This document shows, piece by piece, positions 34,223-45,161 of a stretch of DNA of 64,000 nucleotides (the first letter of the stretch is position 1; each line of letters starts with the position of its first letter). Both the position numbers and the translations under genes were made by a program. The stretch is taken from positions 133,494,001 to 133,558,000 of the forward strand of contig JAZHRO010000036.1 of NCBI GenBank assembly GCA_037157565.1, read 5' to 3'. The DNA is from Thalassia testudinum. Lineage: Eukaryota > Streptophyta > Magnoliopsida > Alismatales > Hydrocharitaceae. The notes under the pieces are model-generated. The model was not told where the DNA came from. It saw only the letters and a list, made by a program, of their open reading frames with translations, and did no database searches.

Positions 34223-36035
34223 TGATGGTAACATCATCATTCATCATAACTAACTTGAATTAGTTGGAATCAAGAGATAAATGCTCTTAAATAATTGCCT
34301 GAGGATCATAATTCCACTTTGATCTGTTTTGAGAAGAAAATAAAGTAGGGTTAATTCTGTTATTTTAACATCACTTTACAAGTGCAGAGTAACCATGGGG
34401 TCACCCAGGAGTTAATTAAAGTTTAATTGAGCATAAAGATCAAAAAGTGGGTCCACATTGACAGAATCAGGGTTTCATGCATTTCGAGGATGAAAACAGG
34501 ACTGAAAACCTCAATTATCTACCCTACTTAAATTGGAAAGGTTTTGGTTAGGATAAAATCAATCTAAACCTCCTAAAATTCATAGAAAAATATTTTAAAA
34601 GGTTTGGTACCTTTGGTTTGACCATTTGAACCCATTTTGACCTAGAATAGAGTTTCAAACGGAAATTTGCCTTAATTTAGGCTTCTGTGCAATTTGCCTA
34701 GTCAAACATGGTCAAAACTCAAAGCTAATTTCATCATTAGATTTCTTGAGTCAAAATTAGGCTAACACCAAAATTTGGACCCAATCAAAGTCCATCTTGG
34801 CCTAGTTTACAATTAGTCCCTAAAATCTCTATTTCCACATTCAAGCCCCTAAGTTTCAAGTTTCTTGCATTTACCCCCTATCTTTCTGGTCATCTTCACA
34901 TTTAGATCCCTGCTGCCATTATTGTGTGAATACCCATCAAGCCAAACTTCAAGAGGGAATATCTCTCTCAAATCAGCACCAAATCCCTCTAAATTTGAAG
35001 GGATTAGCGTTCAGATCATGAGGAATCATTTGAGCAAGTCCATAAATGGATCCTAGAACCCTACCGAGCTTGCAAAAATCAGGGAACCAAGTTTCCAAAT
35101 CCGCAACCCATTTGCTCGAGTTTCTTTTCATTGAGCTCATATTCGAGGTCTATAAGAGATCCTCGAACTTCCTATGATCATTTGAGCCCGGTTCCAGCCT
35201 AATTCCCCTACTTCTCTTCTCTAGCCACCTCCGCCGTAGCTCCGGCAACCTCCCTCCTCCGTCCTCCTATGGCTGGCCAACAGTCAAATTGACTGGCCTA
35301 CGACCTTCCTCTCCCTTTTCCTCCTATTGCCAGCCACACCGAAGGTTTCCACTCCCACTCCTCGTCGCCCTATCTCCCACTAGAGGCTTCATCTTCCCCA
35401 TGATCGGCAAGACACGCCAATGCGAGATCCTCTCCCTTCATCCCTTAGATTAGGATTTTCTTCCTCCTCATCCTCTCTAGATCCTTCCTATCCCCTTAGC
35501 ACCTTAATTCGACCACCATACGGCTCTCTCCCCCTCCATCTTCTTCAGTACCGGCCGCGTCTCTGGCGAGGCCATGCGACCAACACACACACCCAACTCA
35601 CAACCACCGCCACCACTACCTTTGCCTCACCTCCTAGAATAAAAGCCCCCAACCTATTGGGCATTTCGCTCACACCATCACCCCACTGGACAAACCATTG
35701 CTTGCCACCCTAGCTGACAATGTTCGGCTACCCTCGTGCTCGAAACACCTCGCCACCACTGTCGTTACACTCCTCACATCACGGCAAACCTTGTGAGCGC
35801 TTTAATTAGGGCTTTTAGCCTGTGTTTCTTATTTCAGGGAATCTCGCTGGTACCACTGTTCCTCCGCAGTGTTCCGTCACCATCCGGCCACCATCAACTT
35901 CATCTCCACCTCTAGTCGTTGCAGAATCCCTCCACGACCTCAGTGGCAGCTTCAATTGGAGAAGGAAGCCCAACAACAGCTACAATCACAAAAGATAGCC
36001 ATGCTGTAGATGTGCAGAGAAGAGGACACTTCTTA

Positions 36036-36078
36036 GTGCCACATCATAAACAAAAGAAAATGAAAGTCGCATAAAAGG
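36036..36078 (+). promoter_or_regulatory. USE-like + TATA module in LTR B
   Basis: GTGCCACATCA (36036-36046) differs at two positions from RTCCCACATCG. ATAAAAGG (36071-36078) follows after 24 bp. T4 runs are at 36240-36243 and 36262-36265. Confidence 0.4.
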
Positions 36079-36810
36079 AATTTGTGCTTTCAGCTTAACG
36101 CCTCGACATGGAGGGGTGAGGTTCCTCGCCCTCCCTTTCTCACTCCTTGCCCACTACCACTGCCGATGGGCCTGGTCCCTGTTATGACTCGATTACCTGT
36201 TACTGTTTAAACCGTATAACTGATTAAGAGAGGAAAATATTTTGAGAAGGGTGGGGGGTGATTTTGCCTCAGGGTGCGTGCATAAGTGCCTTAAGAAGCG
36301 TGCCTCTATGCTCAACACTTAGCCATTTCAGAGGTGGTGCCTTGTGATGCTTGGCTACTTTAAGACATCTAGCCCTGTGCTTGATGTTGGTTCTAAGTAC
36401 TGTAGACTTATTGTCTAACGTGGATCTTTGTGCAACAGTGGTTCAAAACCACTGTTGGAAAATTGAATTGGTTTGATACCTTAGGATATATGCTGGATTG
36501 AGGGAATTAATTGGTGATTCAAATCACCATTTTTAGGATTTTATTATTCTTTTTATCCCATTGACTTTTGAGATACAATTTGCTATTATTGAATATATTT
36601 TTGCTTGATATTCATTACATATCTTATTGTGAATTATTGTGCTCATTGCTTATAATTACGACTAATGTTTTGGATTCCATATTTGTTACTTGCGAACGAC
36701 CTCGAAAACTTACGGCTTTTCCGAGCACTTATAAATTTAAATGTTGTCAATTCGCTTTTGTTGACTATATTACGACGCATATTTCAAATTCAATGAAAGC
36801 GTGTTAACAT

Positions 36811-36830
36811 TTTGGCGCTGTTGTTGGGGA
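36811..36830 (+). other. Primer-binding site of element B (tRNA-Asp type)
   Basis: TTTGGCGCTGTTGTTGGGGA just after the LTR end at 36809 resembles TGGCGCCGTTGCCGGGGA, the tRNA-Asp primer-binding site used by Athila-type and some Tat-type plant elements. The differences are all C to T. Confidence 0.65.
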
Positions 36831-37985
36831 GAAACGTGCAATTCATCACTAGTCTTATTATTCTTGATTTATTGAGCTGATTACTAACTTGCCGTATCTA
36901 CTTTATTGTGTTATTGTGAGGTACATCACAAAGAGATCTTCCACGCAATTAACCTCTCCAAGGGTAGGAAAAATTTCTCTTCTTCTCTAATCATCTCCTA
37001 ATCTTGGGAAGAGAAAAGGAAACAAAATCAATTAGGATCCACTTACCTTATTTTCCTTGTAATATCATTTAAAGGCAAAGAGTTTCCTGATTTGCGAAAT
37101 TTATTGAAATCTGATTGAAGTTAAGATGATTTGATTAGAGATTTCCCATCTTGATATCCTGTACCTATTAGGGATTTGCGCTAAAATTTCTCAACATCTT
37201 GGACTACTCACCTTCTTGTTTGAGTCTAAGGTGTCATATTTGGAATCAAATTGGACTTGAAATAGAGCAAATCTAGGGTTTCCACATTAGGGTTTTGAAG
37301 TATTAGTACACACTTTCTTGCAATTATGGAAATTGATCTTCCTGCATTTGTGTGCTACCCAAGCCTTTGTTTGAACTGATCTATCCAAGTGAACCCTAAA
37401 ATCAAGGCTTTAAATTCACTTGGATCATAAAATTTTGGGACCTAATAACCTGAGAATCACTCCAGGGTGATTTGGGTCCTGACCTAAATGTTATCCTCAA
37501 TCTTAGGCCAGGTCAGGTGAAGTTAGTTCACTTTGTGAATCAACCAACCTATAAATTAGGTCACAATTTGAATTAACGTCTAAATCAAGTGAAATTCAAG
37601 GCACAATTAGGGCTAAAATTGGTAAACTTAGGTCTCAATTTGCATATTTTGGTCTACTTAGAATCTCAATGACAAGGAAGGTCGGGTAGGGGAAACCTTG
37701 TAACCCGTGGGGACACTTTATCATGTAGGGATCTTTGCGGGACTCTCCCTTCCTGGTTGCCCAAGTAATTCTCGGATGTGTGGATTTTTTATCAAAGAGG
37801 TTCATTTGCCTCAAAAAGCCTTAGTCATCCAAAAGTTTTGGGTGCCTTGATTGGATCCAATACACATCCAGTCCCTCATTTATTCTTTAGTGCATATACA
37901 CAGGAGAGGTCCCTAGGTCTGACTTAGAGGCCTCCATTAGAGTTGACCTTTTGTAGGAAATCTGAGCTGATCTGATCAAATCAAT
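36831..37985 (+). other. Leader of element B
   Basis: About 1.15 kb without a long frame; stops occur in the frame of the downstream acidic gene up to 37968. Such long leaders are usual in Athila/Tat-like elements. Confidence 0.4.
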
Positions 37986-39318
37986 GTGGACTTGAATTTG
38001 ATTCTTCATCCTGATCCACCACTTGATTTGGAAATGCAACTTGACAACATAGAAAAAATGTTTAAGGAACCTGAATCCCGCATGACCATCAAAGAGAAAA
38101 TGATCGAGGGTTCCCTTAGACATTGGGAAGAATTTGATAGGACCTCAGATCCCTTTAGTGGCATTTAGGTTAATGTGTCAGAAACAATAGCCCTCCTTAT
38201 GAACCGTGATGAGATGATGTTGACACAAATGATACGTGGTTCGACCCAGGATGCTCTCATATTGGAATATAGTGAATTATGGAGATAACATAGCATAGAA
38301 GGCTTACAATGTTTGACAAATCCACGACTTTAGGAGATTCACCAAGATGTCATTGAAAAATGTGCGAATGTGCTAAATATGCTGCAACAAGCAATTGATC
38401 AGAATTATCCATAATCCCACCCGGAAATTAATGAGACATCGTAGAGCAATTTTGAGGATCATTGTAATTCTCTAGAGCCTGGGTATGAAAATGGAGGTTG
38501 TTTTGGACCCCTAACCCAAATGGAACCAGATTCAGATTTTATGCATAAAGACATACCTGATCTTGATGTGGGTTGGGTGGATCCAATTACAGGTGTTCCC
38601 AATCAAGAGCCAGCCATTGATAGTTGTGAAGCTGGTCCATCGTACCTAGATTTTCCAAACACTTGTGAAGAATTAGACTCAGAACTTCTCGAGGATGTAA
38701 CTCCCACACCTTATCCTATTAAGGTATTTCTAAAGAATGATTCTAATATCCCAATAGAACAAAGTCCAGATTCTAGTGACCCAATTCCTACCCCTAACCT
38801 AGAATCTAGATCTAAGCCTATTTGGGATGATCATAAGGCCCAATGTGATGAGATTTGGATTTTAGATCTAAATTATGATTTTAGGCCTATATTTGATGAT
38901 TATACCTCTTCAGACTTCTCAGAACAACGAATTGATTTTTTGAAAGTCAAATCAATTTACGATACAGAATCAGAGGAGTTGGAAGAGTTGGGATTTGAAT
39001 GAATCTACCCTACGTGCCTAGAACCCAAGCCTATGCCCAATAAGGATAGCCCTTTGAGCTTGGAATTTGAGACTAGGTTAGACCAAAGTCAGGTTGATAA
39101 CTCCATGAATGTTGATTTGTTCTGTGGGGAAAATGTCAATCTTGAATCAGGTTCAGAAACTGATTAGCGCAAATTTTCCGATGACTTCGAATCATACTCT
39201 AATTTCGGAGAACCATTGTTTCCAGATGATTATGAGCCAGTTTACGACCTCAGTATCCATTATCCATTCTTTGATTATGATTCTGAGGCCAATGATTTAG
39301 AGCTTGAAGCAGCCATAC
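37986..39318 (+). pseudogene. Acidic ORF of element B, function unknown
   Basis: One frame spans about 440 codons with in-frame stops but no shift that I can see: 37986-38168, then an interrupted stretch, then 38520-39002 (160 codons), then to about 39318. Most of the stops lie where CAG, CAA or CGA could have been. The product is very rich in Asp and Glu, with Pro and Ser (for example CEELDSELLEDVTPTPYPIK), and has no zinc knuckle, protease or RT motif and no membrane segment. It lies where gag would be expected, but does not look like gag. Tat/Ogre-type elements are known to carry an extra ORF before gag, and this may be such an ORF. The start codon is not clear. Confidence 0.45.
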
Positions 39319-42060
39319 CTCCTACAGCCATTATAATCCTCAATGAGTCATTAGAGGAAACAGGAGAGAAAGTCTCCTTATAGTCAATGCCCTCCTTTTG
39401 AGTAAAACCCTTTGTGATAAGACACGCTTTATATCACTCCACTTTTCCTTTCAAATCCCGCTTGGTTTTAAATATCCATTTGCAACCAATGGGTTTCGCA
39501 CCTCCTGGTAGTAGAATGACATCCCAAACGTCACTGTCTTTCATTGACTTCATTTCCTCTTTCATTTCCTCTGTCCACTTTTCTTGATTTGGGCTTTCCA
39601 TTGCCTGGTAGAAGCTGATCGGATCATCTTCCATCACCCTAATGTCCGTTACATGTTCTTGAGGGAATACTACATAATTATTAGATATGCATTCCTTCTT
39701 TCCTTAGTGGATCTCCTTAATGGAACGGGTTCAGAATGTATTTGAGGCTACTCTTCAGGAGTTATGACCATAACATTGTCTTCATTGGAGTTATTTTGAG
39801 GGATGTCATGACATGTACCTCATCAATCTGAGTAACTCCAAGAGGACATATGTATATGTTCCTCTTCAAAGACAAAGTCTTTAACCCTGTTTTCCTTGGC
39901 AGACTCAACACTCTCAAAGAATTTGGCGGTGCTAGGCTCAGATATGACCTTAGATGTAGGATCATAAAACTTGTATCCACTTAATTTTTCAGAATACCCA
40001 ATAAAGTAGCAATTAATAGTCTTAGAGTCTAGTTTCTTTTCATTAGGCCTGTAGGGCCTTGCCTCAGTAGGACATCCTTACATATGAAAATGCTTAAGAC
40101 TGGGCTACTGCTCAGTCCAAAGCTCACATGGTGTTTTGTTAGTCGCCTTAGTGGGAACTCTATTTAGGATATAAGCTGTAGTCCTTAAGGCCTCTCCACA
40201 GAGTGATTTTGGTAAGGTACAATGAGCAATCATACTTCTTATCATGTCTTTAAGCGTCCTATTTCACCTCTCAGCAACACCATGCATAGTGGGTAAACCT
40301 AGCATGGTGTACTAAGGAACGATACCACAATCCTCTAGGAACCGAGCAAACAGTCATGGACGTTGTTCACCTGATTTATCATATTTGCCGTAGTATTCAC
40401 CACCACGGTCTGATTTAACAGATTTAATCCTTTTGTCGAGTTTATTCTCAACTTCAACTTTATAACTTTTGAACGTGTCCAGTGAATATGCCTTTTCATG
40501 AATTAGGTAGATGAAGCCATATCTATAGTGGTCTTCTATGAATGGTCCATAGATATCCGTATGAATCACATCTAAGACACCATTTGACCTGCTGGCTTCG
40601 AACTTCTTATTGTTGGTTTTCTTCCCCTTAATGCACTCTATACACTAATCAAAATCAGAAAAGTATAAGGGTTCTAGAATTTCATTTGACATAAGTCTTT
40701 CTATTTTCCTTCTAGAGATATGACCTAATCTCTTGTGCCATAAAGAAGTATAGGAATCATTATTTAATTTCCTTTTCATACTACGTGTATCCAAAAGAGA
40801 AGACTCAATATAGAAAGTTATAGTATCATGACAATATAATTTATCAAAGCAAGAAAGAAAACCAGTAACAATTATCTTGTTATCATGAAACAAGGAAACT
40901 TTTTCATCACCAAAATTGCAAGTGAAACCACACTTGTCTAGCACATAAATAGAAACTAGATTATGTTTAAAAGATGGTACAATAAAAGTTTCATCCAGTT
41001 CCAAATACATTCCAGTTTTCATCAATAATTTAAGCTGTCTTATTGTTTGAACTTTAACGACCTTCCCATCCTCAACATAGATAAACTTCTCAGCTTCACT
41101 TAGCCTTTGATAGTTCAGGAAACCTTGCATAGAGACCCTAATGTAAGTGGTCGCACCCAAATCCATGCACCAAGTGTGTCTAGGAACCAAAGCTAAATTC
41201 ATTTCTAAACAAACCAAACTATGAGTCGTACCTCTCTTAGCACGTCAAGCATGATAGTTGGTACAGTGCTTCTTTTGGTTCCCTTCAGCTTCGCAAAAGA
41301 AACATCCTGATTTGGAAGACTCTCTAGCCTTTTCTTGTTGATTCTTGTTAGGAGCTGTATCTGCAGCTTCCTGCTTCCTCTTTTTAGCCTTGACTTTGCC
41401 TTTAGAGGAAGAGGCAACATTTGCACTTTTCGTCCTATCTTACTTCACTCTCTCCTCTTATACACAGTGCGATATGAGCTCATTCATAGACCAACTCTTT
41501 TTCTGACAGTTATAACTTACCTTGAACTGGTTAAAGGCAAGAGAGAGATATATCAAAACCAGATGCACTAATAGATCTTCAGAAAGATCTAACTTTAGTG
41601 CTTTTAACATGGAAGCAATACGAGACATCTCCATTAGATATTCCCTAATGTTGCTCTTCCCCTTATACTTCATTGAGATAAGATTAACCAAGAGTGTACC
41701 AATTTCATCCTTTTCATTCTTGGTAAATTTTCTCTTAATTTAGCTAGAAAGTCCTTGTCAGTGGCTATATTTTTAGTCATAATGCCCCTAAAAGCCTTAG
41801 GGATAGCCCTTTTCATAATCATCATTGGTATGCGATTAGACCTCTCCCATCTTTCCTTTTCTCTCTTTTAATCGGGAGTACTAGTGTTCGTAATGATAAG
41901 AGAGGCTTCCTTAATTGCTAAATCAAGGTCCATAGCCCCTGAGACTATCATGAGGTTTTCCTTCGAGGACTTAAAGTTGGAGCCACTCAACATGGGAATG
42001 GAATTGAGGGTGGCGGTAATATTGGTAGAAGACATGTTTGAAAAATTCATAGAAGACTCT
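39318..42060 (-). pseudogene. Copia gag, protease, integrase and RT start
   Basis: On the minus strand: gag start (MSSTNITATLNSIPMLSGSN, about 42035), gag core (41691-41458), a zinc knuckle CFFCEAEG-N-QKKHC with Asn in place of the third ligand His, and a protease remnant WCMDLGATTY where the family has DSGA, so the catalytic motif is damaged. Then the GAG-pre-integrase LWHKRLGHIS, the integrase core (HTDIYGPF, VKSDRGGEY, and E in VAER), and the RT start (CKWIFKTKRDLKGKVE, then KGFTQKEGIDYKETFSPVSS) up to 39318, where element B cuts in. Several stops are present (for example after GKVE). Confidence 0.8.
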
Positions 42061-42499
42061 AGATTAGCTCCTATATAACATAAAAGAGTCTGAATAATTT
42101 AAATGACTCCATCGCATGTCTTAGTTAGCTCCATCAAGCGTCTTATCTTTGGATGAGAGGTTGACTTGTAATTGAAGATATGGTGTGGTGAGTAAAGATT
42201 GTTGGTTCAGTTCAGAGTCAGTTATGAACCTTCCTTTGGGCATATTCAATAACTACACGAGAAACCTAATAACCAATACATCATAACTCCTACGTAAATG
42301 AGTAGACATACTATAAGTGTACACTTTCCTTTGGGCCAACGAACACTTATCTATACCCACTCATTAACTTTTACTATTCAGAGACGACCTAGTATCCATA
42401 GGAGAGCTCACTTTGGTGAGATGTTGTATCAACTGAATTACCTCAGAATAGAATACTTTATTAATCAGACTTGACCTTAAATTAACTAAGTAGAAAGTG

Positions 42500-42521
42500 G
42501 GTTGGCTCTGATAACACCTTT
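42500..42521 (-). other. Copia primer-binding site
   Basis: Minus-strand GTGTTATCAGAGCCA next to the 5' LTR end matches the tRNA-Met primer-binding core TATCAGAGCC. Confidence 0.65.
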
Positions 42522-43364
42522 TGGGGTTAATCCATAAATTACTTACTTCTAACTTAGGATGGACCTAAATAACAGTCAATGACAACTGAACTTCATGTTA
42601 AATGAGTATCGGTATCGATTGACCTGTACCTGTATCACTTATTCTAAGTATCGGTACTGATGAATTTGTACCGGTATCCTTGACATATAGGGTAAGACCC
42701 CATATCCAAGTTGTACTAGTACTGATGCCAAGTATCGGTACTTATGGCTTACAATTTTGGGATCCTAGTTCAGTTGTACACTTGTCCAATACTTAAGGTA
42801 TATCAGTACTTATGATCAGTACCGATACCTATGACATACTGGTATATTACTCCAGAACCTCACCGATCTTAATGAGTATCGGTACTTATGACAAGTACCG
42901 ATACTTGTTGAGTATTATCCCTCAACCTGTAGACATGTACTGGCACTAATGATTAGTACCAGTATTAATGACATACATGTTTTGGACACTTCAACACCTT
43001 AACCAATTCTATGCCCTATGAGTACTGGTATACACAATTCACAGATCATGGGCGTCAGGAGTTTGAAACTTAACCTGTGACTCACATGTACTAATAGTAA
43101 TTATAAGTACCGGTACTAGTAAACCACAGTCTCAGTCCTTGAGATATGGAGCCGCAATTGTAATGCACATGTATGAGTACCGATACTCGTGTCAGTTACA
43201 AAATTAGATATGGGTTTTCAAGAAGATGAAATGTCTATTTAAATCCTAGTTTATGTTGATCCTAAGTTTTGCTATAGATACAATAAAGAAGAATATAAAT
43301 ATATAAGTTGCGATGAAAGGCAAACTACATATACATATTTCATATTTACACAAATAATCATAGA

Positions 43365-43395
<31 letters not shown>

Positions 43396-43880
43396 AACAA
43401 ATGACATGTAGGAGTAGCTGTGTTCATTCTTACTGATGGAGATAAGGGTTGCAGATTATGAGGTTGATTTTCCAAGAGATCCTTCTTTCCAGTAGAGCCA
43501 AAGTCCTAAAGGAGAAGATCTCTCCCAGCTATCCACCCTCTGGCTCTTCTCACTCAGTCACAATGGGAATGACTATACTAGATTAAGGAAAAGAATAGGT
43601 CTCTTGGGCACCATAACCTCCCACTTGATAGCAATTAACCACACTAATTACTATGGGTGATTTGCATTTCTGCCCATCAAGGAAATGCAAATCACCAATG
43701 GTCTTTGCATATTTGCTTTCAAAACCACACTAACCATTTGCATTTTATGCCCATATCATTAATAATAATAGCCTTAGTTGATTTCTTTAAGTTATGGGTG
43801 CTAAAAATGACAATCCATATTATTTGTTTAAATCTACACATATACATATACAAGTCCATATATTGGGATTTAATCCAACA
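42522..43880 (-). repeat. Copia 5' LTR
   Basis: 1359 bp. On the minus strand it starts TGTTGGATTAAATCCCAATA (43880) and ends GGATTAACCCCA (42522). It has many AGTACCGGTACT-type palindromes (42600-43190) and an (AT)n run (43366-43390). It aligns with the 3' LTR at 18391-19673. Confidence 0.75.
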
Positions 43881-44410
43881 TACCCTGCTAGTAAATACCT
43901 CTCTCGTTAGAATTCTAATCATGTTCCTATGTTTGTTTGTCTTGATCCTCCTTCGCTGTCCAAAACTAGAACTTTTCAATTTTGAAATTTGTGGCTGCAG
44001 AAGTTATAGATTTTGTTGCCTTTTTTTGGAATTCCCCTAGGCTCTAATTTCCAACTATTGATCCCATTTCCCTCTTTTTCCTTAAACTTTCATCTCTTAA
44101 GAAGGTCATCATCTCTTGGAATCGATTGACTTTTGGGGGCATCCAACTTTTAGTTAAGAATCTTGAGACCCCCCATGACAACTTTGATAAAAAGTCACAA
44201 ATTATGTGGGATGATTCCATTTTTGCTGAGCCCATGTATGCTCGTACCCAATTAGACAACACCTTAGCTATGTTTAATGATTTCTTTCTTCACAAAGCTA
44301 AGATTAATTGGCTTTCCCTTGGTTAAGGTAATAACAAGTTCTTTCATGCAACCATTAAAAAGAGATTTGCTAAGAGAAATCGATCTTCCCTCACTTTGAC
44401 TATAGGGAGG
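43881..44410 (+). pseudogene. LINE endonuclease end and linker to RT
   Basis: The frame has SNHVPMFVCLDPPSLSKTRTFQF, matching the SDHxP and RPFRFE blocks at the end of a LINE endonuclease. It then has FLHKAKINWLSLG.GNNKFFHATIKKR, matching the conserved (K)xNWLxxGDxNTxFFH motif between endonuclease and RT. Relative to 18390, about 30 codons (the FTW...ARLDR region) are missing at the copia junction. It ends at 44410, where gypsy sequence abuts; no LINE RT is seen in the window. Confidence 0.6.
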
Positions 44411-44411
44411 T

Positions 44412-44882
44412 GTGGCGACCCCTTCGTTTCTCCTCGATGTGTCACACCACATTGAAATTACCAAGGGGGTTTGGATGTGTACCGGTGAATAGTGTAGGAT
44501 ACTTCTCCCTCGTCTCAACCTTTGGGTACCATGTGGCTTCCCCGTATCTCTAACTGTACCAAAGTACCTTGATGAGGGGAATTTCCTTTCGTCTCAATTT
44601 CTTGAACGCACTGTTCAGAATAGCTACCGACTACTTGAGAAAGGTGAGGTCTGTCTTCAACTGCAAGTCCTCGTAGCTGATCATGTGAATCGGATTGAAG
44701 ATGTGCTTCTGTAGGTTTGAAACATGGAAGACATCATGTACTCCTGCCAGGCTCAGCGATAGTGCAATTCTATACGCAATTGTCCCAACCCTCGCAATGA
44801 TCTCAAAGAGTCTGACATAATGCGATGCTAGCTTCCCCCTTACTCCAAACCATTGAATCCCCTTCATGGGGGAGACTTTGAA
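44412..44882 (-). pseudogene. Gypsy-2 integrase C terminus
   Basis: Minus frame: FKVSPMKGIQWFGVRGKLA, then SLAGVHDVFHVSNLQKH, then a chromodomain-like tail (RYGEATWYPKVETREKYPTLF). The GVRGKLA..Y.GPFEI module is the GPY/F type. It ends near a TTTC-gAGGA-like block at about 44425-44440, where the 3' LTR should begin but does not. Confidence 0.7.
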
Positions 44883-45161
44883 TGTGACGACCCGAGTCCC
44901 GCCAACTAACGAAACCTGAGTTGTTAGGAGCTAATATCCAGCAACAACATAACAATAGGATCACAGTCACCTAACACATAATCGTAGAACATCAATAGTC
45001 GAAAATTTATTCATAGTGCATTAAATGAAACTAAAGTGATGATAATATAAATAAAATCCACCACAAAAAGCAGAAAACTAGTGCTCCAGTAATAATACAA
45101 CCAAAAAAAGATTGAAAGTAAGGAATTTAATAATCGAAAGCAAAATCAGCTGAGCCATAGT

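Larger units (their letters stand above)
34223..39318 (+). mobile_element. Athila/Tat-like element 'B', 5' LTR plus internal start, 3' truncated
   Basis: LTR 34223-36809 (TGATGGTAACATCATCA...GTGTTAACA, 2587 bp) is followed by a tRNA-Asp-type primer-binding site and about 2.5 kb of internal DNA. Gag, pol and 3' LTR are absent; copia RT sequence resumes near 39318. It sits in the copia RT gene and removed about 150 codons of it, including the YVDD catalytic motif. It is the only copy of this LTR family here that keeps internal sequence. Confidence 0.7.
18391..43880 (-). mobile_element. Ty1/copia retrotransposon, dead, carrying nested insertions
   Basis: On the minus strand the order is 5' LTR (43880-42522), primer-binding site, gag, protease, integrase, reverse transcriptase start, RNase H, polypurine tract and 3' LTR (19673-18391): the gag-PR-IN-RT-RH order that defines Ty1/copia. 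It interrupts a LINE whose halves lie at 17842-18390 and 43881-44410. It was itself hit by solo LTR A (19793-32920, holding a chromovirus) and by an Athila/Tat-like element (34223-39318). Confidence 0.75.

Noticed and set aside
33290..39318. Horizontal transfer or a host gene for the copia-like protein pieces
   Set aside because: All match ordinary plant Ty1/copia order and decay, with LTRs, primer-binding site and polypurine tract present.
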